NCBI RefSeq assembly: GCF_014898815.1
Contig: NW_026515503.1
Coordinates: 62,001-126,000, forward strand
Direction of reading: 5' to 3'
DNA: 64,000 nt
From: Panonychus citri
Taxonomy: Eukaryota > Arthropoda > Arachnida > Trombidiformes > Tetranychidae
The notes below the pieces were generated by a model, which saw only the letters and a list, made by a program, of their open reading frames with translations, did no database searches and had not been told where the DNA came from. The position numbers were made by a program, and so were the translations under genes. Positions 1-14,300 of this stretch are shown piece after piece. The stretch's first letter is position 1; the number at the start of each line of letters is the position of its first letter.

Positions 1-1317
1 CAAGAAAATTATTCTCACCTTTATCATTCTCAATGTTTACCTTAATCCTCCCACGAGCTCATCTTCATCCATGACTGGATTAGATATCGATTCTTAATCT
101 ATTAACAATATTTGATTCAATTCAAAGATTACATCATGTTGATTGAAATGAAGAAGATACGAAAAAAAAAAGTTCTGATCTACTTTGAAATGTTATATTA
201 ATTTAAGCTTTGAAAATAATTAATTGTTATTAAAGGTCAATCGGTATAATTAGACGTGATTAAAGGTTAATCATTACTGTTGTTGTTGTTGTTTATTGTT
301 GTTACTGATCAATGTTGATTGTTTTTCCTTCAATTTAATTGTTTGATAAAATCTGTTAATTGTAATTAATGATGATGAAAAAAAAACACCAACAACAATA
401 AGACACTCACATAATAATAATAATAATATAAACAATTTACACTTTCAATTGATGGTCAACAATTAACCAAATCAAGCAACATTTTAAACAATTACAATTC
501 AACCTTGGCTTATTGGCAACTTTCAATTGTAAATTAATTTCAATGAATTTCTCGCTCATCATCATCATCACTCTCTCATTATCTTAACAATTAGATTTTA
601 ATTAATCCATGATAATCAACAAAAACAACAACAGAATCAACGATAAAACCTGATTAAAGAGTTGATTGTTGACTCTAATGATGATGAGGATACTTTTGTT
701 AATTATCATGCAAAAGTAAATTGTTATTTATTGTAATCCATGATGATGATGATGATGGAAATGAAAGAGAAACAAAATGATGATAAAGGAATGGGAGAGT
801 TGAAGAGATGAGGATGAAAAGTATATTGTTTATTTTAGATGAAGATGAAGGTAAAATAATAGATGTTGATCCATATTATGTATATGTTATATTGAGATAT
901 ATCCAAGAAACAATTGGATTTAAACAACAACAATTAAGGAGATTGAGTTTTGACCTCATTGGATTAACGTTGATCAAACACTTAAAGGTATTTGTGAGTA
1001 TAATTTTTTTCTTCTTCTTACCTCTCAGTCAACAATTAACTGGTTAAATTGTTGCTGTTAAGGTTGATCATCATTAAATTTATAATAATAAATAAATGAA
1101 TGAATGAATTGCCTTTCCTTTTCTTTGTTGTTAATCTGTTGAATTAACTGTTAACAATTTAGTGGGCGAATCGTTGTTTACCTTTAATGTGTTACTATTA
1201 TTATATTATGGATATCAATTTGATTTCTTAACCTAATCAACATTGTAACGGTAACAATTACGAGTTAAATTAAAGCGCGATACAATTTTCAAGATGATTT
1301 AGTTAATTGTTACTTAC
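1..1317. other. intron of the cadherin gene, left end of window
   Basis: AT-rich sequence following the splice donor at 1317-1316 (read on minus). I see no convincing further cadherin exon. A short minus-strand open stretch near 20-90 ends in a donor-like AAGGTAAAC but has no recognisable cadherin motif. Frequent CAATTAAC/GTTAATTG words and an ATC-rich patch near 555-580. Confidence 0.5.
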
Positions 1318-4300
1318 GATTGCTAAGATCTTCAATTGATATAATGATCGTCTCTCATAATCTAAATCACCAACCAAACTAATCACTCCTTTACCTTCAA
1401 CGGTTTCAATTGAAAATGTCTTTGGTCCATTGTCCTTGTCGATTTCCTGAAGAAAAATATTGGATAACAATTAGTTGATTTAGTTAATTTGTGTGTAAAA
1501 ATTATGAAAAATTAAGTTGATTGTTAAAAGAATCAAACAAAATTGTAGTAAAAAACAAAAAATTAACATCAATTGTAAATTAGATTAGTTTAGTATCCAA
1601 AAATTTTGCCAGAAAATAAGACAATTGATTGTAATTAAATTTCTTGACTAAATTAATGGTTTTAAACCTTAATTGTTACCATTTTTCAGTTGACTGATCA
1701 AGATGATGATCAATCTAGAGATGAACAATTTATCCTCGATTTTTTTTCTCTACTATTCATGTGTATGTGAAAAGAACCACAATTTAAGTTGAATATTTAA
1801 AAAATCGGAAAGAAAAGAAGAAAAAAAGTTTCTCCTTTGCGTTCCAACGAAATCGTTAAAAACTTTTGCGCTCCAATGTTTTTTTCTTATTCTGGTTAGA
1901 AAACCATCAAATTCTTGGCACTCACCCAACCTATTATCATGATAATTATCATTATCATCAAGTTATTATATTATAGTTGTAACTTGGATAATAATAATAA
2001 CAATCATAATAGAAAAATGCAATGGAATTGATATTATCCTTATTATTACCTTTGCGATTTGAAGCAACAATGAATTCAAAGGTAACAGCAAACATAAAAA
2101 ATACTCAACGAATTGGATTAACCTAAGAATTAAATTGTTGGCTCAACGAAAGTAATAAAAAAAACACCAAACTCTAAATTATAATAATGATTAACTTTAA
2201 ATATCGTTAATGATAAATGATGATGATGGAAACAATTTTCACATCATTTAACAAATGATTGCTGATAGAGAAGAAGAGTAAATTATCATTAGTTAATCAT
2301 AAATAATAAGATAAATAAAGTTATGATTAACTTTGATATTGATAATGATTAATTGACACGCTTTGGTATTGGTGATTAGTATTAAATTATTATCAACAAC
2401 AACAACAACTATGTGACATTAGCAATTTAAATTGTTCACTTTCCAAAAGTTAATTGGTAACGAAAAGTATTCCTAATGGTTTTAACAGTGATACAAATAT
2501 TAATTGCTGTTTAAAAATCAACTGATTGTTACAGTTAGAAGAAAATAATTTAATCAGTTTTAATGATTGAAGAGAAACAAGAAAAACAAAATGGAAATTA
2601 AAATCTCCATAGACTTAGATTATCCGATAACCGTTAAAATCCAATTGACCTTTAAATAGAAAACAGTATGTTGACCTCTACCCCCGAAACTACCTGGTGA
2701 CCTCAATAAATAACGTTGGATACCACAGATAAATGGTGTAACTGGGACGATGATACATAACTGACCCTCCCACTGATACCTTTATCTTTTCTCACTGGAC
2801 ATCAACATCTCTTCACAACCTCTCACCTTTTCACCTTAGACATGTACTACACACAAAGCACAGAAACGATAAGAGTAATAACTATAATAATATAAATCGC
2901 CACAAGGAAAAAAAAGGTCATTGGTCAGTTTCTTGGTTTTAACATCTTTGTGGTTCCTTTTGCTTATTTTATGAGTTTTCCAATTCATGGGAATTAGTAA
3001 ATTTTCAAAGGTCAACCTATTGGTCAAGATGAAAGTTACATTTATCTTCTCAATCCTTAACCTAAATTTAATCACATCAATCTTATTGTTGTTAATATAT
3101 TGTTTCATGTTTTCTCTCTCTCTCAAATCAATCAATTATTATTATCCAAAGTTAATCAATCAATTTCAATTGGTTTCAATTCAATATACTTCTAAGTCCA
3201 GTAATAAATAATGACCAGTAAATTTATTAGCTAATTTATTTATACCTCATATTGGTCAATATATATAAATGTGAATATGTGAGATGATGTTTATTAATTA
3301 ATTGTTGTAATTAAGAGATGATCAAAATTTAACCCTTAAAATAAGGTTAAAGGTGCGGAAGTTGTTTATTAATATCATATAATGTGGTTTACTATTAATC
3401 ATTAACAATCAAATTTAATCATCATCTGTGAGGGCGTATTAATATATATATATTGAGCCACGAATTGATATTAATAACAATCAAATTTAGTTATTAATTA
3501 TTATGTACATAATATTATCATGTTGCTTCAAGAAGATGTGGATATTTAAATTGTTGATCATTTACATGTAAACAAATCATAATCAATCCCTTGACAATTA
3601 ACTCCATTCATCATTGTATTGTGTGTGTGTGTATGTGGGAGTTAATTGTAATCATAAATATTTTATATTTTTTTTGATTTGATCAAAAAAAATAAATAAA
3701 TTTTTCAATCTGATTATCAATTTAATCCTTATCATTAAAGGATTTGTTGTAATAATATTATTATTCAATTTAATTGTTGTTACAAGTTGAAAAGTATTAG
3801 CAACAATTTACTGTATCATTGATAATAGTAATCAACTGATTAAGATGATTATATGGTAATGATAATGTTTTTTAATTTAATAAATAATGATAACAATTAA
3901 ATTGATTTGTTATTTTAACAAGATCAGGAAGTGATTAGTTAAATTGTTTTCTTATTGTTTGATTATTATGAATATTAGTTTTGGTTACTAATCGAAATGT
4001 AAATATTATCATACATTTACCATAATGTTCAGACAATTAAGTTAATTGTTGTACTTAATTCATATTGAATGAACTAGATTTTTGATCAAATCTCATGTTG
4101 AGAGATTATAATCAATTTAATCGTAACATTTATCCTCAAAATCTTTGATTGTTTCTCATAAGAATCACAATTTTCACAAGGTAAATATGATTATCCTTTA
4201 AAAGATTATGATGAGGATAAAAAAGTATCAAGAAAAAAAAGTCTTGTCACATTTGAAACAGAACAACAGTAAAAAAAGTGAATAACAAGAACTTAATTAA

Positions 4301-7300
4301 ATAATTATGTAAAATTTTCTTAAATTAGAATGATAATAATACAAATTATTAAGATAATCTTGATTAAATTATATTCCTCATCATGTTTACCATTATCATT
4401 GATAATTAGCTGATTCTTTTCAAAGTTAAATACACGAGACTTGATAATTTACCTTGATTAGGATTATAACTGTGGTGTGAGAATTCAAAGTTCATTATCA
4501 TGTAACTACTTCAATCATTATCTTCTTTAGGTTACCCCAATGTCAACCACACAAAGACAGGGAGAGAAAGCGAGGGAGGAGGATGAGGAGGCGGTGGTGG
4601 TGGTGGTAGTGGTGGGAATATGCCAGTTTCTGGTTAAGAAAATTCAACTTTCAAAAAATAGTGAAAAATGTTATCCTCATGGTGGAAACTTTTCCCTCTC
4701 CTTTTACCTTTGATTTTAAAGAGCAATTAACTTTAATCATCATGATTATACATGATGATGATGATGATGATGATTCTGTACTCAGAATAATAATCACAGT
4801 TTTAATTGTTCAAATAAATGAAACTTATGTGTAGGTGGATTGAATTTCTAATTTCACCATTGTTATTAGTATCTTTATTTACTATCTACCTGTTGAGTTT
4901 AAATAACGATCATTATCAATGATAAATCTAGAAGTTTTTGTCTTCTAAACAAATTGACAGAACTGGATTAACTGATTATCTCTGATAATGGATTATTATT
5001 AAGGCGTTCAAGTTTTAATTCTCATGGGAACTCATGTTTCTTTATGAGCCTCTTAACTTTTACCGATCATTTTTATATAAAAGCAACAAGGAGATGAATT
5101 ATTCTGATATCAACAGGTAATTATCTTTGTTGGTTTAATCATCTTCTCTTATTGTTGAATCTATGAAACTTTCTCAGATACTTGAGATTAGATCAATTTG
5201 GACAATTGGTTTTAGTTTGTGCCATCGGTCACCTAATGACCGACACACCAAGTATCCTTTTCTGAAATTATCTCCCACTCTCTCATATCATTCATATTTC
5301 TCAGTTATTATTAGCTAATTTGTCCTAAATGAAACAACTGAATCATGATGAAAATGGTAATGATTTTTTTCAGATGAGGACAAAAACAACAACAACTTGA
5401 CCAATATAAAAGTAGACAGAATCTGATTCAGTGTATTTTCAGGGTGAGAATTGTAAATTGGATGCAAATTATGATAATGAGAGAGACAAAGGTGATGATA
5501 ATGATGATGATGCAGAAAAAAACAGTGTTGGTCATCATCATAATTATAATATTCGTGTCAATAGACTGGACGTTGAAGCGCAGAAAAACTTGACCAACGC
5601 TGATTTTTTTTGAGTTTTGATGTTAATTGTTTGTTTTTTTTTTGACAGTTGTTGGATTTAATTGAAAGTTAATTATATTTACCTGAAGCTGATACAATAC
5701 TTGACCAAATCGTCCTTCATCTTGGTCAAATGCTTCAACTGTTTCAACTATTCCAGGTCGAGTTTTCTCAGATAAACTGACCGTTGTCCGAAAAGGCCTG
5801 AAGACTGGTTCATTATCGTTAATATCCTCGACAATGATTAACATAGATTTAGTTATCTGTTGATTAAATTAATTAATAGTAAATTAGTATCTAAATGTGA
5901 GAAATTAATTCATTTTTTGCTCATTAATAGTAATTAAAAAAAGTTCATAAACACTTATTAGAATGAGATATGAATATAAGCCGAAAACAATAGGATAAAA
6001 ATTGGCAATTAGGTTAATCAACAATTAAATTAAAGTGAGAGAAATGGTCAATGATTAAGTTTTGCAATTTATTCATAAATCACCAACAATTAACTGAAAC
6101 GATTTTACGTTTAATCAAAGGTAACATTTATTGTAAGTATTGAGTTGATTGTATTTTAATTGTAACTGTTTTTTTTTCAACAATTTACCTTGAAAGTGAT
6201 TAAGATTAATCAGTTTTTGTGATAATGAGAAAGATAAAAAAAATCAAATGATGAGTTGGTTTGATTTAGATTAAAATTGATTACTTTTGATTTAATTTTG
6301 GGTTTCAAACAATAATATGAAAAAAAAGTTAATTTTCTCATTATTAACAATCATGATTAAAATTTAACATGATGATTATTATTATCAATTACTGATTACC
6401 CAACCTTAATTTGTTAATAATGATGAAAAGGAGGTTAACAATTAATCATAAAACAATTGAAATCCAAACTTAAACCAACAATCAACTAACAATAACAAAT
6501 ATCATCTAATTCAAGAGCAAACTAAATCAATTAGCAATTAAATTGCTTAATCAACCTGAAAAAATAAGTTATCATTTTTAAGGTATTTTCATTGGAAACA
6601 ATCAAACTAATTAGTTGATTCAGTTAGATGATAAAACTATTAAGTTTAATCAACAAATTGAATTGTTAGAAAAAAAGATAAACTCAAATTCTGATGAAAT
6701 GAATAAAAAACTCAGCAGAAATCGTCATGAAATGAATCAGAAAATTTTCAAGAATCTGATTTATATATTTGATTGGAATAATTTTCATGATAACTTTCAG
6801 ATGACGATAATGATGAAATGGATGATAAAGATGATGATGGATGAGCGTATGATGTTCCTGGCCTAGAATCATGAAATAAAAAATGAAGAGACTCTGAGAA
6901 TGAATGAGAAAAAGTTCATCAAAAAATCAGAATGAAAGAAATACAAAAAAAAATAGTAACCATGATAATGGTAATGATTGTGTTCAACTGAATAGGAATC
7001 CATGTTTTCAGTTTGATGGATCTTGAAGATGATCAACATGATGATAAGTTTACTATTTCAAAAGACAAAGTGACTTCATTGATTGATACTTTTTCATCAT
7101 CATCACAATTATTATCATGGTTAAGGTAACCAGGCTTGACTTGATCATCATCATCATCATCTTCATCATCAGAAGCAACTATTTAAACATTGGATTCAAT
7201 ATTTTCCAGGTCATTTCATGGAAACCTCATCCAATCCTCTTCTTCATCCTCCTCCATCATCAATGAGTCACTTTGATGATCATGATAAATGTGATGAAAT

Positions 7301-10300
7301 ATCCGCAGGTAAGATTCACACCTAATTCAGAAATTCATTTTCTTTTTTTCATCAATCTCTTTTATTCAGATTCATTATTATGAAAAAGGATAAAAAGTAA
7401 CAGGTACTTTTCATCATCATCATCATCATCTCTCTCTCTCTTCCTACTTCTCACTTTTTCATCATTTCATCTTCCTCACAACCAACAATCAATTTACAAT
7501 CAAATTTAATTCAGTTAAAAAAACTTTTTTCCAACATTTTCAACATTATTATTCAACCTTAAATATATTTAGTTACTCAATTTAGGTTTTAATTAAATTG
7601 TAACAACTATTTAAACAAATTGCCAACAATCCTTAATAACAAGTTGTAACAATTAGTTAATCAGAAAGGATTTAATTACCTGCTTTCAATTCAAAATTTA
7701 TTGTCAATGTTAACATTGGAAAGTATATAAATTTCAACAATCATTAAATTGTAAATTGATTTGATTACTTGTTGAGAGTAATTTTTAATACATGATTAGT
7801 ATTTACAGTTAGATTTAATTGTTACCTATCCTCTTTGTTAACTTGTCACAATTAATATTTAATTAACTTACTATGAGAATTAGATTTTATTGTTTTTCTC
7901 ATCTTCACCAGCAATTAACAATTAGCACAGTTTATAATTTACAATTAAATTAAAAGGTTTCTTGGTTTAAATTTAAACTCAATTGAATCAATTTCTGTCA
8001 AGTTGATTAACTTAATCATCATCATTTGGTTTAAAATTATTAATATATAATCATCTTGATTAATGAAACAATTAACAAACTCCCATCTATTAATATTAAC
8101 ATCCTAATCTAAATTTTGTTTAATTAAATTGAAACATTTAGACTTGATTAATATAATTAATTGTTACCGTTAAGGATACGGAAGATTATTCAAATTGTAA
8201 ATGTAAATATTAATCCACTAATCAACATTAGTTTAATTGTTGAATGAAACAATTGCTACTACAATATAAGAGTCTATTGAACTTTAAAGTAAATATCAAA
8301 CAATTAACTAATTGTAAATGTTGTAAACCATTAATAGTATTCAAAAGTTTTGTTACAATTTGATGATGAAAAAATTTCACAATGATAACAATCAACAGGT
8401 AAGAAAGGGAATTAATTAATTGGATAAGATTAATAGTATTAAGATAATTTATTAATCCAATAAATTATTCATAATGACAAAGTTAATTAATTACCATTGA
8501 AAACAAATATAATCAAACAACAAGATTGTTAATATCACAATGAAATTAAATGATTAGCAATTTGAAAGTAAATAAGAAACAAAGGAAAAGTTTATAATTA
8601 GTTTAATTGTTACAAATCGCGAAAAGGTAAATCAAGTTAACATATTCTTGTGATTATTTTTATAAATCACAATTAACTTGATGAGTATAAATGATTAGAT
8701 GAATAAACAATTTACTTTATCATGATAATGAATTTAAAATGTGTAACATGTTGATTAGGGATGAAAAGCATTTCCAACAATTTAATAATTGTGATTAAGA
8801 TGATGATGAGAAACGCCTAATACCATAAATAAAGAGGTTCGGTCATCATTTTGATCATTAATTTGAATACACAAACACTTTGATCCACCTTTGATCCAAG
8901 CTCATGACACCTTACAGAATATTCAATTATCTTCACAACAATTAAAATTATTCTTCAATTTGGTTAGTTAATTGTTGTTCAGACGATTTGATTGTTATTG
9001 TAAACGAACATGATGATCAAATATTATCATGTTCTCGAAGTTTTTTAAAGTTAAACCAAAGTTCTGAAAAGTTTGGAAAAAGTTTTTTTCCCTTTTGCTG
9101 ATCAAACACTTTGGTCTTATTTTTTTTAATTGTGTTCATTTTTTTGTTGATATTGATTGCGAAGAAATTAATTGAATAATTAACTGTTTCTCCATCAATA
9201 TTTAATCACGATTTACAAATGATTATTGATATTGTATTAGTGTTCTTATTATGGACCAACAATTAACATGTAAACAGTTACAATTTGAACGTGATTAGAT
9301 TATCACTAATACTTTAATCATGATTATCACATATTATTATTGGTAATTAACGTTATTGTGGTCGGTAATTCAATTGATTAACGAGTTTGTGTGTTAATCA
9401 AATAATCAAATTAACTAACCAAGTAACCCAATAACTTTTACTCAAGTTAAATATTTGTCTTAATCAACTATCAGATCTAAATTTAATGCAAGGATGATTA
9501 GTTAATTGTGACTCTTGAATTTGTCTCGATTTATTAAATTAGGTGATTTATTTTTGTCTATTAATTGTTGTAACAATTATCATTATTATCACAGTTAAAC
9601 TATAAGAAAGAGTTGATTATTGATTTAAATCTCAACAGTAGATAAAATAATTAACTCATTGATTGTTAATCAATTTAGGTTATGTAAATTGTGATATTTT
9701 TATCTTTCAAAAAATTAAATTATCTTCCTTATCATTTTAAATCAAAAGACATAATTAACGTAACAATTAACTTGATTAAAAAGTGATTCCTAAATTAAAT
9801 GGACCATTAAAACAGTAACAATTAACAATTCAAAAGTACAAGTAACTGAAAGAAAAAAATGTTTATCATAATCAACCGGTTGACAATCAGTTAATCAACA
9901 ACAGTTAATGAACCAGATGAAGATGAACAAAATTTGTAACAATCAACATGATTAAATTGTAATAATTAACATGAAAGTGGAAATGATGATGATCAAGTAA
10001 TCGTGAAGGTGAAAACAACAACAACTCAATACAAAGTCAACTCAATGTTACCAATGATTTAAGAATCGATTGCAAGTTAATTGTTATGACTATTTGTTTG
10101 ATTATTTAGTCTACATTTCCGTTAAGATGATAACTCAAACTGACCAATTGATTGAACCTGAAGACCTGATGGTCAAGGTGATGAGAAGGAGGCAAAAAAA
10201 AGGTAAAAGTCTCTGGGAAAATGAAGGAAGAGAAAATTTTTTTTTTCGTTTTCTACTTACATAGTTTCCTTTACCTAATTTACCATCTGTCAAGGTAAGA

Positions 10301-10899
10301 ACCAGCGAGTAAGAGTCTCTGGTCTCACGGTCAAGCTCTTTTCTCAGGTAAATCGTGGCCGAAGATGAAGATTTGTCATTATCTATTTTGAGTATATCCT
10401 CACCAATGGTACCAAGAACACCAAAGGTTAAAGGATCACCATCAGGATCTTCACCGGTCAATCGGTAAATCTCCTTATTCAAGGAAGATGGACCTTCCTT
10501 TACACGAATCACAATCTCCGATCCACTCGCACCTCCGCTTCCACCGGCACCAGGAGAGGTGGTAAATCTTGGAGGGAAATTATTATCGGCAAGTGAATTA
10601 GGAATTGATGATGGCGATGAAATTACTGTTGGACAGATTAAATTAATCCCAAGGAATAATGTTATTAATAGATTAGGTGACAATGAGATTATCCAAATGG
10701 ACAATAAAAGGTAACGAGTAACTATTAATCCAATGACACTTAGAGCACTTTTCATGACACAAAAAGATGATGATAAAGATGAAGACGATGAAAACATTGG
10801 CACTTTAATTGGTTTCATTTTAATACAATTTACTGGTGATGATGATGATGATAATGTTGATGATTTAATTGAAGACAATTTCGCATCTAATTGTAACAT
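1318..10899 (-). CDS. non-classical cadherin, 5' portion (3 exons; gene continues beyond window start)
   Basis: This is a calcium-dependent adhesion protein of the plasma membrane. I rebuilt three minus-strand exons, 10261-10899, 5683-5856 and 1318-1446, all joined in phase 0 with good GT-AG signals; together they give 314 aa. The N terminus has a hydrophobic leader. In-frame ATGs lie at 10899, 10818, 10797 and 10755; the one at 10755 sits just before the hydrophobic stretch and may be the true start. The mature part begins near NFPPRF, followed by the calcium-binding motifs DPDGDP and LDRET, the repeat-boundary motif EDINDNEPVF, and then DQDEG and DLDYER of the second cadherin repeat. The order and spacing remind me of insect Cad87A/Cad74A (cadherin-related member 1 type), but I cannot fix the orthologue. 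The remaining repeats, membrane segment and tail would lie left of base 1. The introns (4236 and 4404 bp) are far larger than those of the other genes here. Confidence 0.85.
1447..5682. other. cadherin intron, 4.2 kb
   Basis: Intron between the second and third cadherin exons. It is mostly AT-rich, full of CAATTAA-type words. It includes a less AT-rich patch at 2640-2830 that is open for about 45 codons on minus without a Met, a G-rich tract at 4573-4618, and a (GAT)n run near 4755-4775. No gene recognised. Confidence 0.55.
4573..4618 (+). repeat. G-rich GGA/GGT tract
   Basis: A purine-rich stretch of GGAGGAGGATGAGG followed by repeated GGTGGT ending in GGTGGG, very unlike the surrounding AT-rich intron. 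The many GG doublets could form a two-tetrad quadruplex on the plus strand. The cadherin transcript would carry the complementary C-rich strand. Confidence 0.6.
5857..10260. other. cadherin intron, 4.4 kb
   Basis: Intron between the first and second cadherin exons. AT-rich; holds ATC-rich and CT-rich patches at about 7130-7470. One exon-like segment at 7218-7308 (ATG, 30 codons, donor GTAAGA) is the only candidate coding piece and is not supported by homology. Several CAGGTA words occur. Confidence 0.5.
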
Positions 10900-11326
10900 G
10901 TTAACTTTAATTCACATTTTTCACCGGAAAAAAAAGTTGAGAACTTAATTGTTGCTCGTTGTTAAATACTAATAGTGTTTATCAATTATTCCGTTTTGAT
11001 TTTTCAAAGGTTGATGTTCATTAAACTCCATCCATTACTATTACACATCTCAACTCTTCTTGAAATTGTACAGGTAAATAAATCCAGGTAAAAACACAAT
11101 ACACCTTAACTGTGCCTACACTTACTGGCAACTGAACTATTGTTATGGTTGGAGATTTTTTTTTCTGTTCCCAGTCAACATTCAATGCGAAAACATAACA
11201 AAAAAATGGGAAGACAGGAAAAGAGAAGATGATGAAGGAAGATAAAACCTGTTTTTCTCTCTCTTTCTCTCACTCCCCATCCTCCCTTCTGTCTTCATCT
11301 TCATCTCCATCTCCATCATCATCATC

Positions 11327-11330
<4 letters not shown>

Positions 11331-11369
<39 letters not shown>
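11331..11369 (+). repeat. (TC)n microsatellite
   Basis: About 39 bp of uninterrupted TC dinucleotide directly after an ATC-triplet run, some 430 bp upstream of the cadherin ATG. Confidence 0.9.
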
Positions 11370-11374
<5 letters not shown>

Positions 11375-14300
11375 TTCTCTTCTTACATTTGAAAAGTTTT
11401 TCTTTCATATTCTTTGTGCTTATGTTACATTGCGAAATTGTAGCAAAAGGCCAATGACAATTTTCTCAAAAACTTTTTCATCCTCATCTTCAGTTTGATA
11501 AGGTTAATTCCCGTTAGAACTTATGTGTTTCTTTTATCAACATCGAACTTGTAAAGCGCTGTTTGATCTTTCGACCTGGAATTCGCTCTATGTGGACCTT
11601 TTTGGTATTCTTTTTCTCTCCTTTTTCTCCATCTCTTTTGATGATTTATTTTCTTCTTTCTTGTCATCATTTTATCCTTTTTTCTTCATAGGTATTTGTT
11701 ATTCTTCCAATGATATGTAATAAATACCTGTGTTTCTATCAGATTAATAGATGAATGTGCAAATAAACATCATAATCTCAATATGATGATACTTTTTCAT
11801 GCTCATCTTTTATCATCATCATCTCTTTCCTGGTAGATCTTTTCTCTTTCTTCATCTTCATCTTCCTTTTCTTTTTTACCTGTTCAAAGTCAGAGAAGAT
11901 AAAAAATTACAGGTAACCGTGATTCTTTTATTATGAGAAACAAAAAGTTGATTTTTTTCGAGCTAAACGAGAGAGAGAAAGAGAGATGAGGATAAACTTT
12001 ACTGTTTTCATCCTCATCTTCATTAACCATCTCTTATCATTGGTAAATCAGCAAGAAACAATGTTCTGACCTACCTATTATACTACATGATACAGGTAGG
12101 ATTTGAAGAAGACTGAAAAAAACGTGAAAATTCAGGTAACACACAAATTCAATCATGAAAAACATTATAACTTTTTTTTAATAAGCAAAAATATCTTGTT
12201 TATATTATATAAAAGAAAAGGTAAAAATGGTAACCATCATGAAATCAACAGTAACAGTTAATCATTGTGTTCATTAATTAATAATTTATGTAAATGATGA
12301 ACAATTAATGCTTTGATAATCAATGTAACAATTGGTGCATAATTAAATTAGCTGATCAAGGTGATAAAAGAAAAATGAAAAGTTAAGAAAAACACTAAAA
12401 CCAACAATAACATTGGTTAGATTGGCGATTCGACCGATTAAAAGAAGAACAAGAAACTGACCTAAGGTCAATTTAGAACATTTTTTTTTCTATCCCTGGA
12501 CCAAAATTATGACTATTCCTATGAGAGGTAAATGATAATGATGATGATGAGGAGGCTCAGTCAACATCTTTGTTATTACATCATGTTGATGATGGATCAC
12601 CAGGTAACTTCATCTTCATGATCATTTTTTTTTCTCACTGACTTATCAATCTCTTTCTATGGGGCAAAATAATGATTAGTATTATGTACTAATCGTTATC
12701 GTGTTCAATCAAAATCCCAAATCTTGACCCACTCTATAGAGTCCATTAGTTGGCCTCTTTTCTTAGCTTCTAACCTGTTGACCCTTCCAATAGGTAAATA
12801 GAGTTTGTTGGAAAAATTTCCTAGATGATCAACAACTTAATTAAATTTTCTGCTAGTTGATTAACTTATTTACCTTTTTAAATTGTGAATTAATTTGTTC
12901 CCAATGAAATTTAATCAACAAGCAACAAGTAACTCAACAAGTTTCATGTTTATCCGGTTCGGGTTTTTATTATTAATTTAAATGATTAAATAATGAAACA
13001 ATTAACATTGAATTAAAAGTTTTTCATGTTTAGTGAATTAATTTTAATCCAGTGATTTAAATTTGGTAAAGAAAAATTGTTTTTCTTGTTTAATTACTTC
13101 ATTCCTAAGATGATTCAGATTAAAGTAAAGGTTAGAAGGATTTTAATTCTTTGAAAAAGATTTAAGATAATCCATTTTTCATCCTCATCTTTATTGTCAT
13201 CATTATATAATTCATTTGTCTTTCTACTGTCACCTTAACCTGTCTTCATCTTAATCTTCATCCTCATCTTTTTGTTATTGTTATTGTGAGACTTGAAGTA
13301 ATTGCTTTCCGTTGTTATAAAACCATCACGAACCTGTAACAGTATCAAGTTAATCATCAACATCAAGAGTAGCAAAAAAATATATATGAAATAATTAAGA
13401 TGATAATGATACTTATATTAATGATAATGACCAACGTTAACAATTAATTTTCGTTGACCAATGAAGATAACAAAAAACATTTCGTGTCATCACCAAGTAG
13501 AAAGCTACAAAAAAATAATGATCAACCACTGGTCAAGTTCAGGTTGGACACTGGACTCTCCTTTTCCCCGACATCATCAGCATCCTCATCCTTATTTTCA
13601 TCCTCCTTCCTCTCCTAAAGCCTTGAATCTTTCTCTCTCTCTCTCTCTCCCTTCTCCTCCCATTTTTACTTGACCATTTCAATGATGATTCATATTCCTG
13701 AAAAAAGCAAACCAGAATAATAATAACCATCAATTGACTCAACGAAGCAAAAAGTTACCATGAAAAAAGCATTGAGATGAAAATAAAAACACCCACTGGA
13801 CATTAATCAACATTGGTACAAACTGACCAAAAAGTCAATGTCAAAGAAGATGAAACTTTGCAAGTAGAATGAATTAACTAGCAGATGATGAAGATAATGA
13901 TAGTTTATCACTATCATCATGAAAAGGTATCATTCCAATGGATGCAAATGATACCTTGGTGAAGAAAAAGTTTCAACAGGTAACAAAATCCATTACATTT
14001 TCTGCTATCATTTCAATTGGAATTTTTTTCTTCTTTACAAAGTTTCGTATCTTTAATTGTTTCCCTTAATCATCATCACCCAATGGTGATGGAAAAGAAT
14101 ATGATTAAATGATGATGATGATGATAATACATCATCTTCATCACCTAACAAGAAGAAGGTATATAAAAAACGATTCCATTTTTTTCACCACTGAATTTGG
14201 ATCCAGGTAAATAAATGATATCTAATCATTTCTGCATCATTGAACTATCAATTTAAGATGATTAGAATTAGAATGATGATGATTATATGATAATAATGCA

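Noticed and set aside
20..90. Possible fourth cadherin exon on minus ending at a GTAAAC donor
   Set aside because: The open codons (MDEDELVGG-like) carry no cadherin motif, and the phase and position do not match the repeat expected next.
808..1047. 79-codon plus-strand frame
   Set aside because: Low-complexity AT-rich translation with no homology, lying in a cadherin intron on the opposite strand.
2640..2830. Minus-strand open stretch of about 45 codons in a less AT-rich patch
   Set aside because: No Met, no matching splice pair and no recognisable domain; length is within chance.
11229..11498. 89-codon plus-strand frame with long Ser/Leu tracts
   Set aside because: It is a translation of the ATC and CT simple repeats.
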